The notes beneath the pieces were generated by a model that worked only from the letters and a program-made list of their open reading frames with translations, ran no database searches and was not told where the DNA came from. This document shows positions 7,325 through 13,125 of a stretch of 15,690 nt of DNA, one piece after another (positions within the stretch are counted from its first letter, which is position 1; each line of letters opens with the position of its first letter). The position numbers and the translations under genes were made by a program. The stretch is from Bdellovibrionaceae bacterium UBA2351 (GTDB taxonomy: Bacteria; Bdellovibrionota; Bdellovibrionia; Bdellovibrionales; Bdellovibrionaceae), in assembly GCA_002344565.1 (NCBI GenBank), contig DDTZ01000190.1, positions 1 to 15,690 on the forward strand. Direction: 5' to 3'.

Positions 7325-7353
7325 CTTCTAGCAGGACCAACATCTGCTAGCAA
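7325..7353 (-). promoter_or_regulatory. Candidate bdhA promoter with an overlapping operator-like dyad
   Basis: On the minus strand, TTGCTA (7353-7348), a 17-bp spacer and TAGAAG (7330-7325) each match 4 of 6 sigma-70 bases. They end 7 nt before the bdhA ATG. A perfect inverted repeat, CTAGCAG (7328-7334) and CTGCTAG (7344-7350) with a 9-bp centre, sits across both boxes. That is where a dimeric repressor would block polymerase. It could alternatively form a hairpin in a longer leader transcript. Confidence 0.4.
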
Positions 7354-7393
7354 CCAGATCTTAGTTCTATGACAAATTTTATTGTTGGCCAGT

Positions 7394-7420
7394 TTAGGAT
7401 AGGTGAAAGCGTGACGATAA
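7394..7420 (+). promoter_or_regulatory. Weak FliA-like promoter before the chemoreceptor gene
   Basis: GACGATAA (7413-7420) matches 7 of 8 bases of the FliA -10 element GCCGATAA in non-coding DNA. It lies 26 nt before the receptor ATG, leaving room for the GGAGG site. The -35 part at the correct 11-bp spacing, TTAGGATA (7394-7401), is poor. The identification rests mainly on the -10 box and on the chemotaxis role of the gene. Confidence 0.3.
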
Positions 7421-7446
7421 AATGCAGGTAGACTCACGGAGGTAGT

Positions 7447-8865
7447 ATGTCAATCACTCGGCAGATTTGGGCGTTAACTGCGGTATTAATTTTGGGATTG
7501 GTTTTTATTGGATCATTTTCGTATATTAAATCTGGCCAACTTCTAAGTAGTTTGAACGACGTTAGTAAAACTCAGCTACCAGCAACTCGAAACATGCTGT
7601 TAGCAGATATGATGCACGATGGATTAAGGGCCGTCGTTTATAATGCAATCGTGGCTGCTGAACATAAAAACGAAGCGGAGCTGGCTGAGCTCGTTAAAGA
7701 AGCGAATGAAAAAGGAAACGATTTTGAGACGTATATCAATAATTTGAGTGGGCTTCGTATTAGGGCTTCGACTCGTGCGGCGATTGACCAAGTGAGGCCA
7801 ATTTTAGCCACGTACGCAAAACAAAGTCATGAACTTGTAATGTTAGCTAAGGACTCGAAAACCGATGAGTTGAACGCTAAACTACCCAAGTTTATGGATA
7901 TTTTTAAGGATCTGGAAGAAAAAATGGAGGTCCTAGGGGAATTAATTGAAAAGGATGCGAGTGAAATAAATGAAGAAGGTAAAAATATTCAGTCGATGAT
8001 TGGAATCTTTATCTCTATCTTTATTCTTCTAGGATTTTCGGTATCATTTATCACTATTAGAAAAGTGGTTGCGACATTAAATAGTATGACAATCAAAATT
8101 AGTGGTACCTCACGAGATATGAATAGTTCAAGCGAGGCATTGGCTCAATCATCGCATTCGTTTTCGGCAGGCTTGACTCAGACCGCGGCTTCATTGCAGG
8201 AGTCCGTGGCTTCACTTGAAGAAATTAGTTCAATGGTAAAGAAAAATACTGAGCATTCGGATGCGGCGTATGAACTATCGCAAGCTAGTTTGCAACTATC
8301 GAAGAATGGTCAGGATGAAATGAATACTTTAGTTAAAGCGATGAATGAAATTAACGATGTTTCAAAAAAGATCGAAGAAATTATTCTTGTTATCGATGAT
8401 ATCGCGTTTCAAACTAACCTATTAGCCCTAAACGCCGCCGTTGAGGCTGCGCGTGCCGGTGAACAAGGTAAAGGTTTCGCTGTCGTTGCTGAGGCCGTGC
8501 GCGCCCTCGCTCAACGAAGTGCCGTTGCCGCTAAAGATATTACGTCCCTTATTCAAGATAGTGTTGAAAAGGTAAAAACAGGATCAAATTCTGTGAGCTC
8601 TAACGAAAAAACAATTCGCGAAATCAACGAATCTATGAACAAGCTTGGTCTAATTAGTAAAGAGATTGCCCAAGCTAGCCGTGAACAATCATCAGCTATA
8701 GAGCAGATTAACAAGGCAATGAATCAGCTAGATCAGGCGTCTCAGTCCCAAGCTAATTCGTCACAAAAAGTTTCGGATCAGTCGGGCCGTCTACACGATA
8801 GCTCGCAGAGTTTAGAGAAGCTGGTTAAAGATATGGATTATATGATATATGGGAAGGCTTCTTAG
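7447..8865 (+). CDS. Methyl-accepting chemotaxis protein
   Basis: A 472-residue membrane chemoreceptor that feeds CheA/CheW. One membrane helix lies near residues 8-26. A periplasmic helical ligand-binding region of about 150 residues (four-helix-bundle type, roughly 30-180) and a second membrane helix near 184-204 follow. The long cytoplasmic coiled-coil hairpin has the highly conserved tip at about 316-358, including Gln-Thr-Asn-Leu-Leu-Ala-Leu-Asn-Ala-Ala-Val-Glu-Ala-Ala-Arg-Ala-Gly-Glu. The linker after the second helix is short and lacks the Pro and Gly-Asp-Leu features of a standard HAMP domain. Two segments fit the methylation consensus and encode Gln-Glu or Glu-Gln pairs (Ala247-Ser256 with Gln251, and Ser415-Ala424 with Gln420), so they are likely CheD targets. 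GGAGG at 7438-7442 fixes the start. The ligand cannot be told. Confidence 0.94.
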   Translation: MSITRQIWALTAVLILGLVFIGSFSYIKSGQLLSSLNDVSKTQLPATRNMLLADMMHDGLRAVVYNAIVAAEHKNEAELAELVKEANEKGNDFETYINNLSGLRIRASTRAAIDQVRPILATYAKQSHELVMLAKDSKTDELNAKLPKFMDIFKDLEEKMEVLGELIEKDASEINEEGKNIQSMIGIFISIFILLGFSVSFITIRKVVATLNSMTIKISGTSRDMNSSSEALAQSSHSFSAGLTQTAASLQESVASLEEISSMVKKNTEHSDAAYELSQASLQLSKNGQDEMNTLVKAMNEINDVSKKIEEIILVIDDIAFQTNLLALNAAVEAARAGEQGKGFAVVAEAVRALAQRSAVAAKDITSLIQDSVEKVKTGSNSVSSNEKTIREINESMNKLGLISKEIAQASREQSSAIEQINKAMNQLDQASQSQANSSQKVSDQSGRLHDSSQSLEKLVKDMDYMIYGKAS

Positions 8866-8873
8866 CTTTTTTT
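8854..8873 (+). terminator. Weak terminator-like hairpin at the end of the chemoreceptor gene
   Basis: AAGGCT (8854-8859), a TCTT loop and AGCTTT (8864-8869) form a 6-bp stem with one G-T pair. The 3' arm runs into a tract of seven T (8867-8873). The hairpin overlaps the receptor stop codon. The stem is short and AT-rich, so termination would be inefficient at best. Confidence 0.3.
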
Positions 8874-8919
8874 GAAAAACTTGCCCGACAGAAAAGTGAC
8901 AGTTTAGTAATCTCAAATC

Positions 8920-8948
8920 TTGGCATAAAACGCATCCAGGTTTAAATT
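8920..8948 (+). promoter_or_regulatory. Candidate sigma-70-type promoter of the exported kinase-like gene
   Basis: TTGGCA (8920-8925, 5 of 6), a 17-bp spacer and TAAATT (8943-8948, 4 of 6) lie in the 99-bp gap. A start about 7 nt downstream of the -10 would give a leader of only about 10 nt before ATG 8965 and would exclude the in-frame GTG at 8953. Confidence 0.4.
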
Positions 8949-8964
8949 TAGGGTGGGCCGGGGT

Positions 8965-9789
8965 ATGTTCAAATTATTTACTGTCGTAGTCAGTCTATTG
9001 CTGACGCTTGAGTCTTTAGCAACAAGTTCGATGTGTTTGTCTTTCTATAAAGTCTCGTCGTCTCAAAGCGTAGTGTCCGCCATTGAAGAAACGTTATATA
9101 TTGGCGTGCCAATTTCTGTTAAACCGTTTAGTGCAAATGGAAATAGAAATTCTTTATGGTTAGTGACGTTAGAAAATCCAAAAACTAAACAAACGGTGAC
9201 GGCTCTATTCAAGCCGCGATTTCCAGGTGATGGGGACGGATGGAATCGTGTAACGATGGAATATGCGTCATATGAAGTCGCTAAATTACTGGGAATGGAG
9301 AATATTCCGCCAGTGGCTTATCGGTATAACCTGACCATCAATGGCCAGTTTTTTCATGAAGGATCAATTCAGTATTTTGTAAAAGGGGCCACTCTTTTAA
9401 AAGAAGTCGAGAAAAATGATTGGAATGTAGATCCTGAGCATTTTATTTCTGACGCTCGTGTTTTAGACGTTTTATTGCAGAATCCTGATCGTCATGCCGG
9501 GAATTTTATCATTGGTCCGCATTGGATTGATGGAGCTCGAAAACCTTTCCTAATTGATCAGGCTGCGAATATGAGGAAAGGTACAAATATGCGTCTTTCA
9601 ACTAAAGGCCCTTTTAACGATAAACTTATTACGGAATTTAATCCCAAAACAGTTCAAAAGTTGCGTGAGTTGACGGCAAAAACCTTGGGGATTACGTTTC
9701 CTTTTATGACATCGGACGAAGTACAGCGAGTACTTCATCATCGTGATGGTATTATCAAATTTATTGATAGTCGTTCTTCGGACAAATAG
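8965..9789 (+). CDS. Exported protein with a PI3/4-kinase- or HipA-like active site
   Basis: I do not recognise a named family, but the 274-residue protein has a signal peptide (residues 1 to about 22) and a kinase-like motif set in the correct order. Ala-Leu-Phe-Lys83-Pro-Arg may hold the ATP-binding Lys, followed by Gly-Asp-Gly-Asp-Gly-Trp-Asn-Arg. Glu99 in Met-Glu-Tyr-Ala-Ser-Tyr-Glu-Val-Ala-Lys-Leu-Leu-Gly may be the helix-C Glu. Asn-Pro-Asp175-Arg-His-Ala-Gly-Asn180 matches the DRHxGN catalytic loop of phosphoinositide-kinase-like enzymes. Leu-Ile-Asp198-Gln-Ala may be the metal-binding Asp. The target (lipid, protein or other) is unknown. The periplasm has no ATP, so the protein may act in another cell or have changed function. 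Cys24 in Cys-Leu-Ser-Phe-Tyr follows the signal peptide but lacks a proper lipobox. A GTG at 8953 is an alternative start. The last 29 bp overlap the 3' end of nth on the other strand. Confidence 0.82.
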   Translation: MFKLFTVVVSLLLTLESLATSSMCLSFYKVSSSQSVVSAIEETLYIGVPISVKPFSANGNRNSLWLVTLENPKTKQTVTALFKPRFPGDGDGWNRVTMEYASYEVAKLLGMENIPPVAYRYNLTINGQFFHEGSIQYFVKGATLLKEVEKNDWNVDPEHFISDARVLDVLLQNPDRHAGNFIIGPHWIDGARKPFLIDQAANMRKGTNMRLSTKGPFNDKLITEFNPKTVQKLRELTAKTLGITFPFMTSDEVQRVLHHRDGIIKFIDSRSSDK

Positions 9790-10414
9790 GATTCAGTGGG
9801 CAGTCTTCACATTGTGGGTTGCGTGCTTTGCAAATTTGTCGACCTAGAAAAATCATTTGATGCGACAATTGAATCCAATTTTTCTTAGGAACTAAAGCGA
9901 TCAAGTCTTGTTCGATTTTCTCTGGAGTTTTATTCTTAGTAAGGCCTGTGCGTTGACTGATTCGACTCACGTGAGTATCGACAACTATTCCGTTTGGAAT
10001 TTTAAATGCGACACCTAAAACAACATTAGCTGTTTTTCGTCCTACGCCGGCTAGCGCCACTAACGAATCTACGTTGTTTGGCACTTGGCCGTTATGTTTG
10101 TCACAAATATCCTGGCAGCATTGTTTTATATTTTTGGCTTTATTTTTATAAAACCCAGTTGATTTGATAAGCTCTTCAATTTTTTCAATTGGGGCTGTTG
10201 CCATCTCGGCGGGGCCGGGAAATGCACGAAATAGAGACGGCGTTACCTTGTTGACTCGTTCGTCCGTACATTGAGCTGATAGAATAGTGGCAATTAAAAG
10301 TTCAAAGGGGTTTTTGTGAGTCAGCTCGCAGTAAGCATCGGGATATTTCTTATAAAGTCTTTTTAAAGTCTCATCAGGATTTGTTGATTTAACGAATTTT
10401 TTCTTTTTCGCCAT
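9761..10414 (-). CDS. nth: Endonuclease III, DNA glycosylase/AP lyase
   Basis: Base-excision-repair enzyme that removes oxidised pyrimidines and cleaves abasic sites. At 217 residues it matches the usual length (E. coli 211). It has Leu-Ser-Ala-Gln-Cys-Thr-Asp (45-51) and the helix-hairpin-helix Leu-Ala-Gly-Val-Gly-Arg-Lys-Thr-Ala-Asn with catalytic Lys127. Val-Asp146-Thr-His-Val carries the catalytic Asp. Cys195-x6-Cys202-x2-Cys205-x5-Cys211 binds the [4Fe-4S] cluster. The frame extends upstream into the ferredoxin gene, but the ATG at 10414 precedes a Lys-rich start of the normal kind. It lies 8 nt after the ferredoxin stop without a Shine-Dalgarno, suggesting translational coupling. The 3' end overlaps the convergent kinase-like gene by 29 bp. 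Confidence 0.95.
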   Translation of the reverse strand: MAKKKKFVKSTNPDETLKRLYKKYPDAYCELTHKNPFELLIATILSAQCTDERVNKVTPSLFRAFPGPAEMATAPIEKIEELIKSTGFYKNKAKNIKQCCQDICDKHNGQVPNNVDSLVALAGVGRKTANVVLGVAFKIPNGIVVDTHVSRISQRTGLTKNKTPEKIEQDLIALVPKKNWIQLSHQMIFLGRQICKARNPQCEDCPLNPICPKNDYQ

Positions 10415-10422
10415 CGCGCGGA

Positions 10423-10656
10423 TTAAGAGCCAAAGTCGCCAATAGCTTCTACCGGGCAACCGCTCATAGCTTCTTGGCAAGCAGCTTCTTCAGCCGGATT
10501 GTCTGGTTGTTTTTTTACAAAGGCATGACCGTCTTCAGGGTGCATCGCAAAATTGTCTGGAGCTGATAAAATGCAAGCGTCGCAAGCAATACATGACTGG
10601 TCTACGAACATTTTGCCTTCAGCGTTTTCTTTCCATTTTTGCTTTAAATCTGCCAT
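10423..10656 (-). CDS. Small single-cluster ferredoxin
   Basis: A 77-residue acidic electron carrier. Cys22-x2-Cys25-x2-Cys28 and a distant Cys67-Pro supply four ligands for one [4Fe-4S] (or [3Fe-4S]) cluster, as in bacterial monocluster ferredoxins. A fifth Cys60 may form a disulfide. Ala-Met-Ser-Gly-Cys-Pro-Val-Glu-Ala-Ile is the typical second cluster segment. A GTG two codons upstream (10662) is possible, but ATG 10656 is preferred. The gene has a near-consensus promoter ending only 8 nt upstream and is followed after 8 nt by nth. Because endonuclease III carries an Fe-S cluster, the pairing could be functional, though it may be simple operon convenience. The redox partner is unknown. Confidence 0.9.
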   Translation of the reverse strand: MADLKQKWKENAEGKMFVDQSCIACDACILSAPDNFAMHPEDGHAFVKKQPDNPAEEAACQEAMSGCPVEAIGDFGS

Positions 10657-10664
10657 AGCCACTT

Positions 10665-10693
10665 CTTATAACTTTAGCCTAGGGCCGAGTCAA
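10665..10693 (-). promoter_or_regulatory. Near-consensus sigma-70 promoter of ferredoxin-nth
   Basis: On the minus strand, TTGACT (10693-10688, 5 of 6), a 17-bp spacer and TATAAG (10670-10665, 5 of 6) form the best promoter in the window. Only 8 nt separate the -10 from the ATG at 10656, so transcription should begin at or within a base or two of the start codon, giving a leaderless mRNA. The AAGAAG that could be read as a ribosome binding site overlaps the -10 itself. Confidence 0.6.
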
Positions 10694-10744
10694 TAGGTCC
10701 TACGGACTCCGGTCTTATATTTGGTGATAAACAGGAGAAAACCT

Positions 10745-10772
10745 CTGAAAGCCTGAAATTTTTAGTTATAAT
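10745..10772 (+). promoter_or_regulatory. Candidate promoter of the GNAT-lipoprotein pair
   Basis: CTGAAA (10745-10750, 4 of 6), a 16-bp spacer and a perfect TATAAT (10767-10772) face away from the ferredoxin promoter. Transcription would start near 10779, about 11 nt before ATG 10790, and would begin right at the AAGGGG ribosome binding site. The upstream ATG at 10775 would then not be transcribed. Confidence 0.5.
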
Positions 10773-10789
10773 AAATGAAAGGGGTGGCC

Positions 10790-11884
10790 ATGCTCGAAGG
10801 ACCTAAGGTTCCAAACGAAAAAGAATATGAAAAAGTACTAGAGTTTCTGAACCACAAGCTTCGTCCCGAGCACGGTTGGTCTATTGATAAAGAGTACCCT
10901 ACGGCGCTTAATTTGGCCAATAGGCACAATATGAATATCGTGGTCAGTGATGATAAGATTGTTTCACACGCAGTATTAAAACCTCTGATTGTGAAGTCCC
11001 CACATCTAATTTACAAGATTGGCGCCATTGGATCGGTGGTAACAGATGAAGATTACCGCAATCAGGGGCTATCGCATAAAATTTTAAATGAGTCTCTAAG
11101 CTTGGCTAAGCAGCAGAATTGTGATGTCGCGATATTATGGACTAACCTTTACGACTTCTATCGTAAGTTGGGATTTGAGTTAGGTGGTTATGAGATCTCG
11201 TTAACATTTGAACGACAGATGGCCTATGACTACACTCAGTACAAATATTCTAAAGACAAAAACGTCAGCCCGGAAGCCTTGGCTAAGATTTATTCTCAGC
11301 ATTCGGTAGCGACGATTCGATCTCAGGACGAATTTAGAAAATTCTTAGCAATTCCTAACACGCAACTGTATACAATTTGGAATTTAAATGGAACTCTTGC
11401 GGGCTATGCGATCGAAGGAAAAGGGGCCGATTTAAGTAATTACATTCACGAATGGGGTGGGTCCGTTACGGCAATCAAAAATTTATTAGGCTATATTAGT
11501 CATGTTAAGAATCATCCTTTTAACTTTATTGCGCCAAAACACTCTGTAAATTTAATTAACGAGTTAAAAAAATACGCAGATTTTGTGAACGAAGGCTATT
11601 TGGGAATGATTCGTATTACAAATTTTGACGGCCTTGCTATGAAGATCAAAAAGGCATTTAGAAATGTGGGCGTATCCGACTTTGTTTTTGAAAAAAATCA
11701 AGACTCGATCTTATTTGGATGTAATGGGGATTTGTATACAATTGAATCTGAAAAGGATTTGGTGCCACTATTGTTCGGTCCAATCGATTTCGATACTCAA
11801 GATATTTTTAAGGCCGAGACCGCGCAAAAACTAAAAACACTTTTACCACTACCTTTATGGATTTGGGGCTGGGATTCAGTATGA
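10790..11884 (+). CDS. GNAT-family N-acetyltransferase with a long C-terminal region
   Basis: Residues 1 to about 150 form a GNAT acyl-CoA-dependent acetyltransferase domain. The acetyl-CoA loop is Tyr-Arg-Asn-Gln-Gly-Leu-Ser (89-95) after an Ile-Gly-Ser-Val-Val-Thr strand, and motif B is Leu-Tyr-Asp-Phe-Tyr-Arg-Lys-Leu-Gly-Phe-Glu (120-130). The remaining roughly 210 residues are probably a second, degenerate GNAT-like or Eis-like domain and end in a striking Pro-Leu-Trp-Ile-Trp-Gly-Trp-Asp-Ser-Val. The length (364 residues) and two-part build resemble Eis-type acetyltransferases, but the substrate is unknown. AAGGGG at 10779-10784 supports ATG 10790 over ATG 10775. The stop overlaps the lipoprotein ATG (ATGA), so the two are translationally coupled. 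Confidence 0.85.
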   Translation: MLEGPKVPNEKEYEKVLEFLNHKLRPEHGWSIDKEYPTALNLANRHNMNIVVSDDKIVSHAVLKPLIVKSPHLIYKIGAIGSVVTDEDYRNQGLSHKILNESLSLAKQQNCDVAILWTNLYDFYRKLGFELGGYEISLTFERQMAYDYTQYKYSKDKNVSPEALAKIYSQHSVATIRSQDEFRKFLAIPNTQLYTIWNLNGTLAGYAIEGKGADLSNYIHEWGGSVTAIKNLLGYISHVKNHPFNFIAPKHSVNLINELKKYADFVNEGYLGMIRITNFDGLAMKIKKAFRNVGVSDFVFEKNQDSILFGCNGDLYTIESEKDLVPLLFGPIDFDTQDIFKAETAQKLKTLLPLPLWIWGWDSV

Positions 11885-12666
11885 AGTTAGTTGCGTTCCT
11901 TGCGGTATTTCTGGTTCTATCTTCGTGCAATCAAAATAAAAAATTAGAAGAAGATTTGGGGCCGAGAGTGACTCCAGAACAATATGAAAAAGCCGTAGTT
12001 GAATCATGGGGCGATGATAATATCCTATCGATAAAAAAAGACGACTATGCTTATATCGAAAAAAGTATTTCATTAAATTACGGACCGATGCAAAAGTCCT
12101 TTGGTAAAGCTATGACCGTTACCAGTATTGAAAATGCTGCTGATGTCGTTAAGAATCACCTCGTCATTCAATCTGAAGAAATTCAGAATGGGACACAGTC
12201 TAAATTATCTACACGTGAACGAGTGCTAGCTGTTAAAAAGACCACGGCGCAAAGTCAAAGTGTGCGAATGAAAAACCTAGAAGATGAAATTCAGGCGACG
12301 CCATTTGAAAACTTCTTGGATACGTTGGGTCTATGCAGTATTTCGACTGTGGAATGTTATAATTTAAAAATTGAAGACTTTGAAGAAGCTGTTCCATTGG
12401 AAGTTCAAGATAACAGTTGTCGTTTTTTTGAAGGTTGTAAATGGAAAGGTAAGAAAGTTTCTTTCGTCATTCGTGTCTCATACAAAGAAGATGGTTCTAG
12501 CGAAGTAAAAAAACAAAACAATATTATTTCGTTCAAAATAGTTCACAATATGCCGTACTTGTTTAAGATGGTGGAGTACTGTTTCGAGGGGTTATCTGAA
12601 TACCAAGGGCAAAAATTCCCGGTTAAGGTCTGTACTCAGGTCAAAGACACGATTCGTGGACAATAA
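11881..12666 (+). CDS. Cysteine-rich lipoprotein of unknown function
   Basis: The first 16 residues are a lipoprotein signal peptide with a charged Met-Lys start, a hydrophobic core and the lipobox Leu13-Ser-Ser-Cys16. Asn at +2 does not match the E. coli inner-membrane retention signal, so outer-membrane placement is plausible. The 261-residue protein has no recognised domain. Its N-terminal half is charged and helical, and the C-terminal half has six cysteines (152, 159, 180, 186, 234, 251), consistent with three disulfides in an extracytoplasmic fold. A start at 11857 would place eight extra residues before the signal peptide, so ATG 11881 is preferred. It overlaps the GNAT stop by the ATGA junction. 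This strict coupling implies a shared role or at least matched expression. Confidence 0.82.
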   Translation: MKLVAFLAVFLVLSSCNQNKKLEEDLGPRVTPEQYEKAVVESWGDDNILSIKKDDYAYIEKSISLNYGPMQKSFGKAMTVTSIENAADVVKNHLVIQSEEIQNGTQSKLSTRERVLAVKKTTAQSQSVRMKNLEDEIQATPFENFLDTLGLCSISTVECYNLKIEDFEEAVPLEVQDNSCRFFEGCKWKGKKVSFVIRVSYKEDGSSEVKKQNNIISFKIVHNMPYLFKMVEYCFEGLSEYQGQKFPVKVCTQVKDTIRGQ

Positions 12667-12684
12667 AATTAAAACTTAAGTCTA

Positions 12685-12712
12685 TTCAGTTTGTCTCATT
12701 ACTGGCCGATCT
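12685..12712 (+). promoter_or_regulatory. Candidate FliA-like promoter of the FlaG-like gene
   Basis: TTCAGTTT (12685-12692) and GCCGATCT (12705-12712) each match 6 of 8 bases of the FliA consensus, with a 12-bp rather than 11-bp spacer. As at cheD, the box ends exactly 8 nt before the ATG and no ribosome binding site is seen. Confidence 0.35.
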
Positions 12713-12720
12713 GGTTAGTA

Positions 12721-13095
12721 ATGAATATCAAGAGTGTACTAAACCCTAACACGATTAACTCGGTTAAGACTGTCGATAAAATGGAACGGACCATTCAGTC
12801 GGATTCTACACATGATCGTGATCCAAATAGTAACCCAGGGTATGAACAGAATAAAAAAAATAACCAGCCGCTGACGGAAGAGGAAATTAAAAATGCTCTT
12901 GAGCATTTAAAAGGATTACCTTTTGTGAAAGAACACGGTTGGACAATTGAAATGCATGCTGAAGGCAACATTCGTTTTGTTTTAGTGAAAGATGCCACTG
13001 GAAATATCATTCGCCGTTTCCCTGAGGCTGACTTGCGTACACTACCTGTCGACCTTGACGATAAAAAAGGTCAGCTCCTTAAAAAAACCGCCTAA
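12721..13095 (+). CDS. Small FlaG-like protein
   Basis: A 124-residue hydrophilic protein. The N-terminal 50 residues are Asn/Ser/Lys-rich and probably disordered. A helix with Leu-Thr-Glu-Glu-Glu-Ile-Lys-Asn-Ala-Leu (51-60) follows. The C-terminal part, Arg-Phe-Val-Leu-Val-Lys-Asp-Ala-Thr-Gly-Asn-Ile-Ile-Arg-Arg-Phe-Pro (85-101), resembles the FlaG signature in which a strand, an acidic-x-Thr-Gly turn and Ile-Arg-x-Ile-Pro occur in that order. FlaG proteins influence flagellar filament length and are usually next to flagellin or fliD, which are not seen here, so the assignment is tentative. An in-frame TTG at 12691 and ATG at 12781 are other possible starts. ATG 12721 is chosen because a FliA-like promoter ends 8 nt before it. 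Confidence 0.7.
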   Translation: MNIKSVLNPNTINSVKTVDKMERTIQSDSTHDRDPNSNPGYEQNKKNNQPLTEEEIKNALEHLKGLPFVKEHGWTIEMHAEGNIRFVLVKDATGNIIRRFPEADLRTLPVDLDDKKGQLLKKTA

Positions 13096-13125
13096 CTGGC
13101 GTCAATCCTGCAAATTCAATAAAGC

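Noticed and set aside
7318..7437. 40-residue N-terminal extension of the bdhA frame
   Set aside because: The Rossmann motif normally begins a few residues from the start, as it does from ATG 7317. The extension covers the divergent promoter region and shows no conserved feature.
13051..13072. GACCTT/AAGGTC inverted repeat near the end of the flaG-like gene
   Set aside because: The stem is only 6 bp with a 10-nt loop and no T tract, and it is inside coding sequence. It is likely chance, and the GACGATAA in its loop again encodes Asp-Asp-Lys.
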